Part shown: one piece after another, positions 7,373-16,011 of the stretch
Numbering within the stretch: position 1 is the first letter of the stretch
Layout of the letters: every line of letters begins with the position of its first letter
Assembly (NCBI RefSeq): GCF_013364275.1
Contig: NZ_CP054932.1
Coordinates: 2,976,001 to 3,040,000, forward strand
Direction: 5' to 3'
Length of the DNA: 64,000 nt
DNA from: Actinomadura sp. NAK00032
Lineage (GTDB): Bacteria; Actinomycetota; Actinomycetes; Streptosporangiales; Streptosporangiaceae
Program-made: the position numbers and the translations under genes
Notes under the pieces: model-generated
Told to the model about the DNA's origin: nothing
Database searches by the model: none
Seen by the model: the letters and a program-made list of their open reading frames with translations, nothing else

Positions 7373-8941
7373 TCACTGTTCATGGTGTTCGACCCAGAAG
7401 ACGTTGCGGTTGCCCCGTTCGTGCTTGGCGGAGCGGATGACGTAGTCGCCGCGCCAGCGTCCGGTCTGTCCGGTGAGCAGGCGTCCCAGGGACAGGGCGT
7501 TGGGCAGGCGGCCGGTGTGGGTGGTGATGAACTGGCCTTCCCACCGGTCGTGTTCGTCCAGGCCGATGCGGTCGGGTTCGCCGGAGCGGCGTAGTTCGGC
7601 GGCGGTCATCGGTTCGGAGCCGTGCAGGTGGTGCCAGCAGGCCAGGAACGCGCGCCAGCGGGTTTCGTCCTCGTCGATGTCACGTACTTGCGCGGCGTTG
7701 GCCAGGAACCCGTCTATGCCGTGGTGGGCCAGGAACCCGCCGAGGGCTTGCGCCCACGGGGTGAATTGGCGCATCGAGACCGTGTCGGCGCGCGGCGCTC
7801 CGTTGCGCGTCCAGTCCAGCACCATCACCAGCAGGTGCCACAAAACGGTGAGCTGGTTGCGCGGGTCGGTGATCCACTGGTCAAGGTGGGGGATCCCGAA
7901 CCGGGATTGGTCGCGTTGCTCGGGGCGGGGCATGTTGGGGTCCAGGTGCACGCGGACGGTGCGGGAGGCCATGTCCCCGCCGACTTGCAGGTTGTTGCCG
8001 GTGGCCATCCAGAGCCGGTCGTTGACGGTGGCGATGTTGCGGGACGCACCGAGTTGGCGGTCGGACCACACGCCGGCGGTGACCAGGAGTGCGAGGGTGG
8101 CGGAGTCGATGACGGTGCCCTCGGCGAGGTTGTCCCACACCACGACGCCGACCTGTTCCGCCAGGACGGCGGTGATGGATTTGCGGAGTTCTTCCTCGGT
8201 GTAGGCCCAGGGCATGACGCGCTGCCCGTAGAGCATTCCGGGGCCGCCGGTCAGGATCGATTTGCCGGACGCGGGCATGGTCGCGTCGATCAGCGCGAAC
8301 GGGGTCAGGGACCGGGTGAAGTGCCGCAGGATCGGGGTGACCAGCAGCGCCACATAGTTCGCCCGGTCGGCGGGACTGGCCCACGGGAAGTCGCGCAGGA
8401 ACCGGTTCAGCACGAAGTCTCGTGCGCGCTCGACCTGTTCGGCGGTGGGCTGGTCGGGGACGGGCGGCAGCGCGACTTTGGAGGCCAGGTAGAGGCCGGT
8501 GGCGGGGTCGTATCCGGGGCGTTGCAGCAGGGTGCCGTCACGGCGGAGCACCGGCGCGCCGATGACGCCGCGCAGCGGGGCGAGGCCGGGCCAGGTCTTG
8601 CCGGCCAGCACTGAGGACAGGATGTCGCGGGGCGGGGTGATCTCTTCTTCGTAGGTCTCGGTGGCGCCGTTGCCGGTGCGGCGGGACCGGATCCGGTAGA
8701 CGTAGGCGTGTTCGGCCAGCAGCCCGGCGAGGGTGGCGGGGGTGACCGGGCTAGCGGTCACGGGAAGCGGTGAGTCTTCGTCGGCGGCCGGGGACGTCTG
8801 CCCGCCCGACACCGTCTCCATGTGGACCAGGGATCCGGCGGAGACGTAGGTGTCGGGCAGGGTGCCGTTGGCGAGTTCGGTTTTGAGGACGCGGATGGTT
8901 TCGGGGCCGGATCCCACTTGCAGGTGGGGTTTGGTGGTCAT
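7373..8941 (-). CDS. AAA+ replication helicase-like ATPase
   Basis: This 522-residue protein starts at ATG 8941 in an ATGA overlap with prim-pol. It has a Walker A loop ATMPASGKS (about 221-229), Walker B VGVVVWDN (about 264-271), a sensor-1-like RLWMATGNN and an arginine-rich MASRTVRVHLD finger. This arrangement resembles superfamily-3-type helicases. Coupled to a primase-polymerase gene and beside the iterons, it is the likely replicative helicase or initiator of the element. The first 170 residues have no recognised fold. The exact Rep family should be checked by profile search. Confidence 0.75.
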   Translation of the reverse strand: MTTKPHLQVGSGPETIRVLKTELANGTLPDTYVSAGSLVHMETVSGGQTSPAADEDSPLPVTASPVTPATLAGLLAEHAYVYRIRSRRTGNGATETYEEEITPPRDILSSVLAGKTWPGLAPLRGVIGAPVLRRDGTLLQRPGYDPATGLYLASKVALPPVPDQPTAEQVERARDFVLNRFLRDFPWASPADRANYVALLVTPILRHFTRSLTPFALIDATMPASGKSILTGGPGMLYGQRVMPWAYTEEELRKSITAVLAEQVGVVVWDNLAEGTVIDSATLALLVTAGVWSDRQLGASRNIATVNDRLWMATGNNLQVGGDMASRTVRVHLDPNMPRPEQRDQSRFGIPHLDQWITDPRNQLTVLWHLLVMVLDWTRNGAPRADTVSMRQFTPWAQALGGFLAHHGIDGFLANAAQVRDIDEDETRWRAFLACWHHLHGSEPMTAAELRRSGEPDRIGLDEHDRWEGQFITTHTGRLPNALSLGRLLTGQTGRWRGDYVIRSAKHERGNRNVFWVEHHEQ

Positions 8942-9879
8942 GCGGGGACGCTCCTGGGGCGTTGGGTGCCGGCGCGGAACCCGGACCGGATGGTTCGGCG
9001 GGCGGGCATCTCAGCCAGTCCGGCGCGTACGGCGGCAGCGGTCAGCAGTTGCTCGGTGTCGTCGGGGTCCAGGGCGCCGCCGGCCACCAGTTGGCCTAGG
9101 GCGACGGCGGCGCCGTAGAGGGTGGCGTTGCGGCGCCCCTCGGGCGCGGCGGCGATGGCGTCGAGGCTGGCGGTGACCGCCTTGCCCAGGTAGGCGCCGC
9201 GGTGCCCGGTGGCCAGCGCGACGGTGATCGGGCGTTGCGGCGGCAGCGGCGCCGGGCGGAGCCGTTCGGCCAGCCATCCCGGCAGCGGCGCCGGCGGCGG
9301 GGTGTGGAACGGGGCGTAGGTGCCGGTCCCGTCCGGCAGGTCGACGAAACTGCCGGGTCCGACGACGTATCCGCCGTCGCCGCGGGTGTCGATTTTCCAG
9401 CCCAGCCCGTTGCCGTGCTCGCCTCCGGTGTTGGTGAGCCGGACGCCGGTGGGGGCGGTGAAGTACAGGTGGAACCCGCCGCGCCGGGTGCGGACTTGGA
9501 AGGTCTCCAGCGGCATCGCCTCGCCGGCCTGTTCGCAGACCAGCGCGAACACGTCGGCGCCGTCGTTGACGCCGGGCAGCGCCCACCGGGCCGGCGGGTG
9601 CTCGCCGGGCTTGGGCATGTCCAGGTCGATCACCAGCAGCCGGGACGGGCCGCACGCTATGCCGATGTTGTAGGGGCGGCGGGCCCATATCCGCCGGATC
9701 ACGTCGGGGTCGGTGGTGGCGGTGCGCGTCCACCGCACCCCGTGGGGCGGTTCCTTGTCGCCGGGGGCGAGGGGGAACACGTGCCAGCCGCGGGCGGCGG
9801 CGGCCAGCGCGTAGCGGGCCAGCGCGGCGGCATCGGGCCGGGGCGGTGCGGGCGCGGGTGGCCGGGTGGGGGCGGTCAT
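8938..9879 (-). CDS. Bifunctional DNA primase/polymerase (prim-pol)
   Basis: ATG 9879 gives 313 residues, overlapping the methyltransferase stop (ATGA). The prim-pol fold is clear: GWHVFPLAPGDKEP (about 31-44), the metal-binding pair LLVIDLDMPK (Asp85, Asp87), the sxH motif GGFHLYF (His137) and KIDTRGDGGYVVGPGS (Asp164). These are the catalytic motifs of archaeo-eukaryotic-type primases found on AICEs and phages. The C-terminal 100 residues are alanine-rich and helical and may contact the helicase encoded next. It should prime, and possibly extend, DNA during replication of the excised element. Confidence 0.92.
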   Translation of the reverse strand: MTAPTRPPAPAPPRPDAAALARYALAAAARGWHVFPLAPGDKEPPHGVRWTRTATTDPDVIRRIWARRPYNIGIACGPSRLLVIDLDMPKPGEHPPARWALPGVNDGADVFALVCEQAGEAMPLETFQVRTRRGGFHLYFTAPTGVRLTNTGGEHGNGLGWKIDTRGDGGYVVGPGSFVDLPDGTGTYAPFHTPPPAPLPGWLAERLRPAPLPPQRPITVALATGHRGAYLGKAVTASLDAIAAAPEGRRNATLYGAAVALGQLVAGGALDPDDTEQLLTAAAVRAGLAEMPARRTIRSGFRAGTQRPRSVPA

Positions 9880-10985
9880 GCCGCACTCCCCTCGGACAGC
9901 GGGCGGTCGGCGGCGAGGCGGTCGAGCAGTCCGGCGAGGGCGGCGGCGCCCTGCTGCCAGACGACGCCGTTGCCCAGGGCTTTGAGTTGGGCGTTGCGCG
10001 CGCTGGTGGGGGTGAAGCGGGCCCGGCGTTTGCCGCTGGTCTCGGCGAGCGCGGTCCAGATGGCGGGGTCGGTGACCCATCCGGCGGGCAGGCCCATGAG
10101 CCACTCGACGAACGGAGGGCTCAGGCGGGGGCGTCCGTCGCGTCCAGGCTCAGTTGGAGCTGGCGCGGGCCGCCCGAGGATGCGGGCCCACCGGTCGATG
10201 GCGGGGGCGTAGGCGCCCCAGTCGAGCGCCGGGCCGCATCGGTCAGCGTGGTCCCGTGTCCCCATGCCGGATTGGTCCCGCTGGAGGACTTGGCGTCCGT
10301 GGCGGTCGGTGCGGGCAGCAGCAGCACCGCCGAGGGCAACATCAGGTCGCCCGATGACCCGCGTTGGTTCGGGCCGCCCTTGGTGCCATCGGTCGCGCGC
10401 GGGGTCGGCAGCAGTGCGACGGCGTTCGGGAGTTGTCCCTCGTAGCCTTGGCCCTTCCAGTCGCGGGCGGTCGGCGTCGGCAGGCCAGGCCAGCAGGTAC
10501 CACCGCCACCGCTGGTGCGCCGCGCCGGCGTCCGATGCTCGGACACACGTCCATTCCGCATCGAACCCGAGGCGGGCAAGGTCGGAGAGGACACGATCGA
10601 GCCCCGGTCGTCGAGCAACGATGGCGCGCACGTTCTCCAGCACGACAAGCCGGGGTCGAAGTACACCGAGGGCGGCGGCGATGACGAGCCAGAGGCCACT
10701 TTGGGTTCCTTCCGTGATCCCGGCGCCGGCGCCGGCGAGGGAGAGGTCCGTGCAGGGGAACCCGGCGGCCACCACATCGACGGGCGGCACGGTCGTCCAG
10801 TCCACGGCGGTGATGTCGCCAAGGTTGGGCACGTCAGGCCAGTGGTGGGCCAGGATCGCGGCGGCGCCCGGGTCGGGGTCGGCGACCCATGCGGTTTCGA
10901 CGTCCAGGACGGCGGATACGGCTAGGTCCAGCCCGCCGTATCCGGTGCACATCGACCCCAACGACAACGGGGCGGAGCCGGTCAC
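9876..10985 (-). CDS. DNA (cytosine-5) methyltransferase
   Basis: GTG 10985 gives 369 residues with overlaps at both ends. Motif I is SMCTGYGGLDLAV, motif IV AAGFPCTDLSLAG contains the catalytic Pro-Cys, motif VI is VVLENVR, and motif VIII is HQRWRWYLLAW. The C-terminal part (WGAYAPAIDRWARILGRPAPAP, then NAQLKALGNGV) is typical of phage and plasmid Dcm enzymes. The stretch between about 10240 and 10480 looks odd: another frame there reads like the usual target-recognition linker (see findings). No restriction partner is seen, so protection from host restriction or regulation are the likely roles. Confidence 0.88.
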   Translation of the reverse strand: MTGSAPLSLGSMCTGYGGLDLAVSAVLDVETAWVADPDPGAAAILAHHWPDVPNLGDITAVDWTTVPPVDVVAAGFPCTDLSLAGAGAGITEGTQSGLWLVIAAALGVLRPRLVVLENVRAIVARRPGLDRVLSDLARLGFDAEWTCVRASDAGAAHQRWRWYLLAWPADADRPRLEGPRLRGTTPERRRTAADPARDRWHQGRPEPTRVIGRPDVALGGAAAARTDRHGRQVLQRDQSGMGTRDHADRCGPALDWGAYAPAIDRWARILGRPAPAPTEPGRDGRPRLSPPFVEWLMGLPAGWVTDPAIWTALAETSGKRRARFTPTSARNAQLKALGNGVVWQQGAAALAGLLDRLAADRPLSEGSAA

Positions 10986-11350
10986 GCGGCGTCCTCGGGC
11001 AGGATGATCCGGCCCTCGGGCGTGAGCACGAACTCGTGGCCGTGCTCGCACGTCCACAAGTCGCCGAGGGCGTCGGGGGCCAGCGCGGCCCAGCAGGTGA
11101 CCTCGGTGCGGCAGTACGGGCAGTCGGGACCGTCGAGGACGGCCCAGTGGTGGGCGGGGATGGCCCACTCGGCGCAGCAGCCGCCGCACTGCCACAGGTG
11201 GACCGGGGCGCCGCCGTAGTCCAGGTCGGTCGCCGCGCCCTGCCAGGTGACGTCGTCGGGAACGTCGCAGTTGGGGCAGTCGGGGCCGGTGAGGATGGGC
11301 CATTGGTCGGCGGGCGGGAGTTCGGGCGGGGTCGGGGTTGGCAGTGTCAT
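10982..11350 (-). CDS. Small protein with duplicated zinc-ribbon units
   Basis: A 122-residue protein starts at ATG 11350 and overlaps the methyltransferase start by GTGA. It contains two related halves, each opening with GPDCPNC or GPDCPYC and followed by WQCGGC or WTCEHGH, so two Cys4 or Cys3His zinc-ribbon units are likely. No enzyme motif is present. Coupling to the methyltransferase suggests a nucleic-acid or regulatory role in the element; this is inference. The leader contains one of two related hairpins described below. Confidence 0.7.
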   Translation of the reverse strand: MTLPTPTPPELPPADQWPILTGPDCPNCDVPDDVTWQGAATDLDYGGAPVHLWQCGGCCAEWAIPAHHWAVLDGPDCPYCRTEVTCWAALAPDALGDLWTCEHGHEFVLTPEGRIILPEDAA

Positions 11351-11403
11351 GATGGGTGTGCCTCTTCCAGGGGCTCGGCGGGTCTTCGGGCCGGTTCGGG
11401 CTC

Positions 11404-11463
11404 TGTGATCGGTTGGGGTGCGGCCCTCGGCGGTGTGCTTGGTGGCTTGGCGCCGGGGGCCGC
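11404..11463 (-). other. Conserved hairpin leader element, copy 1
   Basis: About 60 bases share most positions with 18862-18922. On the minus strand the stem is GCGGCCCCCGGCG with CGCCGAGGGCCGC, around a loop containing CCAAGCCACCAAGCACAC. Both copies lie just upstream of a gene (the zinc-ribbon gene here, whiB in the other) and downstream of another. A terminator/attenuator or a protein-binding leader RNA are possible. Confidence 0.55.
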
Positions 11464-11495
11464 TTGACGTCCTCCTCCGGTGGTCGGCGGGCTGG

Positions 11496-11798
11496 CTAGC
11501 GGTCTTCGAGGCGTCGGGGGTGGGTGGCGCGGTCGGTGGCGTTGCGGTCGCGTTTGCGCTGGCGTTCTTTGGCGAGTTCGGAGCGGACGGACAGCACGGT
11601 GCGGTGGGCGGTGCGGGATCCGGTGCGCTGGGTGCGGCCGGTGCCTCCGCAGCGGTTGCAGGGGCCGAACCGGCGGCGGGTGCTGCCGGGTTTGCGGCCG
11701 GTTCCCTGGCAGCGGCGGCAGGGGCGGAACGGGTAGGTGTAGACGCTGACCGCCCATACCAGGGCCGCGGCCATGCCGAGCAGGATCAGGGTTGCCAT
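11496..11798 (-). CDS. Membrane-anchored protein with DnaJ-type CxxCxGxG zinc motifs
   Basis: ATG 11798 gives 100 residues: a membrane helix (LILLGMAAALVWAVSVYTY), then FRPCRRCQGTGRK and FGPCNRCGGTGRT, two CxxCxGxG motifs like those of the DnaJ cysteine-rich domain, then a very basic tail. Two motifs can form one zinc centre. Small proteins of this plan recur in actinobacterial AICEs and plasmids, with no known function. It may sit at the membrane with the transfer proteins, but this is only inferred from the neighbourhood. Confidence 0.7.
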   Translation of the reverse strand: MATLILLGMAAALVWAVSVYTYPFRPCRRCQGTGRKPGSTRRRFGPCNRCGGTGRTQRTGSRTAHRTVLSVRSELAKERQRKRDRNATDRATHPRRLEDR

Positions 11799-11812
11799 GG
11801 CGGGGTGTCTCC

Positions 11813-12331
11813 TTACTGGTGCGGTCGGGGGCAGGCGGCTAGTCCGGCGTCGTAGCCGACGTTCCAGCCGCGCCGGTACCCGTCGCTGGAGCCCTCCCGG
11901 TAGCCGTCCCGGCTGCCGTCGCGGTAGCCCTCGATGGCGCCCTCGGCGAACGCCTCTTTCCAGGCGATGCACGCGAACCGGCGGCAGTCGTTGTCGGTGC
12001 AGGTGTGGTAGTCGTGCGCGGCGCCGGTCTTGCCCGCGCCGGGCTTGGCGGCGGTGGGCGTCCCGGCGGGCTTGGACGGCGCGCCGGGTCGGTTGGGGGT
12101 GTTCTGGCGGCGGGCCGCGGCGGCGGCCTTGCGGCGGGCGGCCTGCTGGCGCTTGCGGTCGGCGGCGGCGCGGCGGGCGGCGGCGGCCTTGCGCTTCTTG
12201 AAGTCGGTGGCGATCTTGCACGGGTGGTTGAGGCCGCGGGGCTTGCCGCAGGAGCGGCACGTCGCCGTGACGCGGGGCTTGATGCGGGTCTTGCCGCGCT
12301 GGCGCTTGAGTACCTGGATCTTCAGGGCCAT
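11813..12331 (-). CDS. Basic Ala/Lys/Arg-rich protein with zinc and YxxG repeats
   Basis: ATG 12331 with GAGGA five bases before it gives 172 residues. It begins with a basic segment and CRSCGKPRGLNHPC, a Cys4-like knuckle, then a long Ala/Arg/Lys helix (about 42-80). The end holds a second cysteine set (CTDNDCRRFAC) and a run of short repeats: EGYRDGS, DGYREGS, DGYRRG, VGYDAG. This suggests DNA binding through the basic helix. It is the first gene after the candidate clt region, so it may act at the transfer site; that is speculation. Confidence 0.65.
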   Translation of the reverse strand: MALKIQVLKRQRGKTRIKPRVTATCRSCGKPRGLNHPCKIATDFKKRKAAAARRAAADRKRQQAARRKAAAAARRQNTPNRPGAPSKPAGTPTAAKPGAGKTGAAHDYHTCTDNDCRRFACIAWKEAFAEGAIEGYRDGSRDGYREGSSDGYRRGWNVGYDAGLAACPRPHQ

Positions 12332-12364
12332 GGGGTCCTCGTCTGGTGGGTGTGGGGCCGGGTG

Positions 12365-12473
12365 CCGCTACCCGTTACCGCGCAGGTCAGGGCGGGTGTG
12401 CGGGTAGCGGCGGGTAGCGGCCGCGGGTGTTTGTGCAGGTCGGTGCGGTAGCGGCGCCGCTACCGGGTAGCGG
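12365..12473. repeat. Six GGTAGCGG repeats; candidate clt (transfer) locus
   Basis: GGTAGCGG occurs at 12403, 12413, 12447 and 12466, and its complement at 12365 and 12457, within 110 bases directly behind the translocase stop. In Streptomyces plasmids the TraB translocase recognises 8-bp repeats in a locus called clt near tra through its C-terminal winged helix. Position and unit length fit; the sequence differs from the pSVH1 repeat, as expected for a different translocase. Confidence 0.6.
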
Positions 12474-12490
12474 AGCCGGAGCGGCTCGGG

Positions 12491-14737
12491 TCAGCCGGTG
12501 GCGGTGGCGTCGGCGGCGGCCTGCACGGCGTTCTTGCGGCAGCCGCGGACGGTGACGCCGGCGCGCTTGACGTTCACGCTCGGCACGCCGAGGTCGCGGC
12601 ATTGCGCGGAGACGGCGTCGGGGGTGGCGTCGGCCCACCGGTCGGGGAACTGGTCGGCGAGGCGGTCGGCGAGTTCGGTCCAGTGCAGGCCGGGGTCGGC
12701 GCCGAACACCGCGAGCACGTCGGCGAGGACGTCGCGGTCGGGGGTGCCGGTGTCCTCGCCGGCGGCGTAGCCGGTCAGGGTTCCGGCGCGCTCGCGGTAG
12801 GTGCGGGCGGCGGTCAGGATCTTCTCGGCGTCGCCGTGGTCGGCCAGGTGGGTGCGGACGGTGGGGGTTTCGTCGGCGGCGCCGTACAGGTACCCGACAC
12901 CGAGGTACTGCTTGCCGACCGGGAGCGCGGAGGCGTCGAAGCCCTCGGAGTAGGCGTCGCCGCCCAGGATGGCGTCGGAGACGTTGCGGTTGCCGCACCG
13001 CAGCGCGAACCGCACGGCGTGGTTGTCGCGGTACCGGTTGAACAGCCGTTGCACGTCGCCGGCGCCGACCCCGGACGGCTTCTGCGAGGACGACAGCAGG
13101 ATCACCCCGGAGGACGGGCCCACCGCCAGGATGAACGACAGCAACTCGGCGACCTGCTTGTTGTCGTCCTGGTCGGGAAGCTCGAAGTAGTTCTGGAACT
13201 CCTCCACGACCAGCATCCAGATGAACAGCCGCTTGGGGTAGCGGCGGCACAGTTCCTCGGTGAGCTTGCCCTCGGGGCATTCCTCGGGCGGCAGGGTGGA
13301 CAGGAAGTCGTTGGTGTCGATGATGTGCCGCTTGATCTCGGCGAGCGCGTCGATGAGCTGGCGGACGGGGTCACCGGCGCGGTTGGGCACGGTGCCGCGG
13401 ATGAAGTGGTAGGCCACCAGCGCGAACTTGTTCCAGTCCGGGGAGTTCTTGCCGTCCACCACGCTGAGGCGAACCGCCGGGTCCAGGGCGGCGTACAGGG
13501 CCAGCAGCCGCGCGGCGAACGTCTTGCCCTTGCGGGGCTGCGCGCCGATCAGCAGCGAGTTCCACAGCAGGCCCACGGTGACCTTGCGGCTGTGCTCGTC
13601 CAGCCCGAACGGCGCCGGGCGCCAGATGTTGCGCGGCTTGCAGTCCAGCAGCGGGGTCTTGCCGGCCGGGACGGCGAGCGGGTCGCGGTCCATCACCGTC
13701 AGTGTGTGGCGGCGGTGGCTGGTCGGGTCATGGGACAGATAGACCTGCGACGGGGCGACGTCCAGCCCGGACGCCAGGTCGTCCTTGGCCTTGACCACGT
13801 CCCCGAACCCGGTGCCGTGCGGCAGCACCACCTTGACCTGCGACCCCTCGCCCTGCGGGGTGCGGGACATGGTGGTCTCAAAGGTGACCTGCTGGCCCGG
13901 CTTTTCGGGGTGGCCCAGCCCGGCGGCGTAGTAGGCGCGCAGCACCACATCGTGGTTGAGCAGCCGGAACCGCGGCACGGTCGTCGCCGGGACGATGATC
14001 GGCCGGTCCTCGGGGCGGCCCAGGTGCGCCAGCCACGGCACCCCCACCGCGGCGACGGCAGCCCACCCCCACCACGGCGCCACCTCCACCAGCACCAGCC
14101 CCGCAGCGAGTACACCGACCGCCTGACCGGCCAAAATCGTCCCGCGGGTGCGGCGGGTCTCCTTCACCTCGCGGTGCAGCTTGTACCACTCCCGCGAATC
14201 GCCCTGGGCGATCGCCAGGGACCGCAGGTAGTCGTTCTCCGACACCCACCACCATTTGAGCTGCCGGTCGATCAGCCGCCACAGCCCCACCACCGACCAC
14301 ACCCCCGCCCGGACGGCGTAGCCGGGCGCGCGGACCGTGTGGAAGGCGATCCGGTGCCCCATCCGGCGCGCGTGCCGGGCGATCGCCTCGCCGACACCGG
14401 CCAGGCTGCGCAGGTGCTCGGGGATGACCGGGTAGGCGTCGCCCTCGGGGTCGTCCAGCAGGTACCCGATCCCGTCATCGACCGGTTCGCCCTCGGCGTC
14501 GGGGTCGGCGCCGGGGTCGAGTTGGACCTCAAAGGAGGTGTCGATGTCCACCACCGCCGCGGCGGCGTCCTCAATCCTCTCGGCGCCGTCCGGCGCGCCG
14601 GCCGGGGCGTCCAGCGCGGGCGCCGACTCGGCATCGGCCAGCGGATCGGCTGCGGTGTCGGCCGAGGTGTCGGCGGGTGCGGTGCTGGTGCGGACGGGCA
14701 GGTGTACGACCTCGCCCATGGACTTGCTGTAGCTCAT
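12491..14737 (-). CDS. FtsK/SpoIIIE-like conjugative DNA translocase (TraSA/TraB type)
   Basis: The 748-residue protein starts at ATG 14737, overlapping the spd stop. An acidic N-terminal part (1-110) is followed by two membrane segments (about 201-237). The motor domain has Walker A LLIGAQPRKGKTFAAR (about 395-410), Walker B RLFIWMLVVEEFQNYF and the FtsK-like VILLSSSQKPSG. The last 80 residues (HWTELADRLADQF and onward) look like the winged helix that reads transfer repeats. In AICEs this one protein pumps double-stranded DNA into the recipient at the mycelial tip or septum. Confidence 0.92.
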   Translation of the reverse strand: MSYSKSMGEVVHLPVRTSTAPADTSADTAADPLADAESAPALDAPAGAPDGAERIEDAAAAVVDIDTSFEVQLDPGADPDAEGEPVDDGIGYLLDDPEGDAYPVIPEHLRSLAGVGEAIARHARRMGHRIAFHTVRAPGYAVRAGVWSVVGLWRLIDRQLKWWWVSENDYLRSLAIAQGDSREWYKLHREVKETRRTRGTILAGQAVGVLAAGLVLVEVAPWWGWAAVAAVGVPWLAHLGRPEDRPIIVPATTVPRFRLLNHDVVLRAYYAAGLGHPEKPGQQVTFETTMSRTPQGEGSQVKVVLPHGTGFGDVVKAKDDLASGLDVAPSQVYLSHDPTSHRRHTLTVMDRDPLAVPAGKTPLLDCKPRNIWRPAPFGLDEHSRKVTVGLLWNSLLIGAQPRKGKTFAARLLALYAALDPAVRLSVVDGKNSPDWNKFALVAYHFIRGTVPNRAGDPVRQLIDALAEIKRHIIDTNDFLSTLPPEECPEGKLTEELCRRYPKRLFIWMLVVEEFQNYFELPDQDDNKQVAELLSFILAVGPSSGVILLSSSQKPSGVGAGDVQRLFNRYRDNHAVRFALRCGNRNVSDAILGGDAYSEGFDASALPVGKQYLGVGYLYGAADETPTVRTHLADHGDAEKILTAARTYRERAGTLTGYAAGEDTGTPDRDVLADVLAVFGADPGLHWTELADRLADQFPDRWADATPDAVSAQCRDLGVPSVNVKRAGVTVRGCRKNAVQAAADATATG

Positions 14738-16011
14738 GACCGGGTGTCTCCCTCGGCGGCGGACGGCGCGTCGTCCTCGGCGCGCACAGTGGCGGACGGA
14801 TCGGCGGTCGGGTCGGCGGACGGCGGGTTGGCGGGTTCGGTCTTCAGTCGGGCCAGCAGCGCGCCGACGCGGGCGTTACCGGCGGTGTGTCCGGCCTCGC
14901 GCAGCCGCGCGGCCAGCGTGTTGCGGGTCAGCGGTTCACCGGCGGCGGCCAGCTCGGCGGCGATCCGGCGGCCGGTCGGCATCAACTCGTCCACGTCCGG
15001 GACCGACGCGGCGGCCCTACCGGTCCGGGACCGGGCGGCGGACCGTCCTTGACCGCGTCCACCGGACCGGGCGGCGGCGGTCCGCCGAGCGGTCCGGGAC
15101 GGCGCGCGGGACGGTCCGGCGTCCAGTGCCGGACGGTCCACGGGAGCGAGAGCGGGACCGTCCATCGGCCGTCCGCCGGACGGGTCGGAGGACGCCTCGC
15201 CGGGCGCGGCCTGGGCGGGCAGGGTGGTGGGGAGTTCACCGAGCCGGTACAGGGCGCGCACCCGGCGGGGCGCGTGGCGGCGCCACGCCCACCGGCCGTA
15301 GGTGTCCTGTAGATCGGTCAGGGCGAGGACGCGGGCGCGTTCGCGGTTGAGGGCGTCGGGGTAGGAGCGGATCTCCCACAGCACCATGCGGCGCCACAGC
15401 TTCAGCGTGGGCCAGGGCGCCAGGATCCACCGGGAGGTGCGGATCCCGTCCATGCGGGTGCCGTTGGCGATGCCGGCGCGGATCCGGATCACGTGCGCGG
15501 CGATCTCGACGGCGATGACCCACAGCGCGGGCAGGACGGCGTGTGCGACCTTGCCGAACACGCCGTGTTCACCGGCGATGTTGAGGTAGACGGTCGCGGC
15601 GGTCAGTCCCCACGGGATGAACCGCAGCCACCGAATCCGCATGTCGAGGCGGGCAAGGACGATGTCGAGGGCGGCGAAGATCGCAATGCCCAGGTCGATG
15701 CCGAGCGGCACCGTCCAGGCCAGCCGCCCGAACGACGGCCGGGACGCCTCCGCCACGGCGGCGAAGCTGTTGACGAACCCCAGCAGGCCCAGCACGGCCA
15801 CCAGCGCCGCCACTGTGGCGACCGCGGTGAACTCGCTACTGGTCAACGCGCGGCCCCTCGCCGAGACGTGCGAGGCGTCGTGTCCGGCCGGACCCGACGT
15901 GCCGCGCGGCGCGTCCTCGGCGCCGGCCGGGTGCGTGGCGGGCCGGGCGGGCGCGGCAGTGCTGGCGGGCGTGCCGAGGGCCGCGGGCAGGTGGTGGTTG
16001 AGCGTGGTCAC
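14734..16011 (-). CDS. Spd-type DUF2637 membrane protein
   Basis: GTG 16011 with GGGAGG upstream gives 425 residues and overlaps the previous stop. A disordered N-terminus (1-60) precedes four membrane segments (about 60-190: FTAVATVAALVAVLGLLGFVNSF, LAWTVPLGIDLGIAIFAALDIVLA and two more), the DUF2637 pattern. The C-terminus (from about 250) is Pro/Arg/Ala-rich and ends with a helical DNA-binding-like segment (GRRIAAELAAAGEPLTRNTLAARLREAGH). Proteins of this type in pSAM2-like elements promote spread of the element between compartments of the recipient mycelium and partner the translocase encoded next. Confidence 0.85.
   Translation of the reverse strand: MTTLNHHLPAALGTPASTAAPARPATHPAGAEDAPRGTSGPAGHDASHVSARGRALTSSEFTAVATVAALVAVLGLLGFVNSFAAVAEASRPSFGRLAWTVPLGIDLGIAIFAALDIVLARLDMRIRWLRFIPWGLTAATVYLNIAGEHGVFGKVAHAVLPALWVIAVEIAAHVIRIRAGIANGTRMDGIRTSRWILAPWPTLKLWRRMVLWEIRSYPDALNRERARVLALTDLQDTYGRWAWRRHAPRRVRALYRLGELPTTLPAQAAPGEASSDPSGGRPMDGPALAPVDRPALDAGPSRAPSRTARRTAAARSGGRGQGRSAARSRTGRAAASVPDVDELMPTGRRIAAELAAAGEPLTRNTLAARLREAGHTAGNARVGALLARLKTEPANPPSADPTADPSATVRAEDDAPSAAEGDTRS

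Noticed and set aside
7026..7383. Upstream extension of xis and other short frames through the iteron region
   Set aside because: They encode periodic peptides (such as repeated AEMPRCRD) produced by the 8-bp repeats and lack ribosome sites.
10121..10822. Separate gene in the alternative minus-strand frame inside the methyltransferase
   Set aside because: Only its middle resembles methyltransferase linkers; its ends do not read as protein and there is no ribosome site. It is reported as a possible double frameshift.
12602..15052. Plus-strand open frame of 816 codons opposite the translocase and spd genes
   Set aside because: No domains, repetitive Gly/Val/Asp composition, and convincing genes on the other strand.
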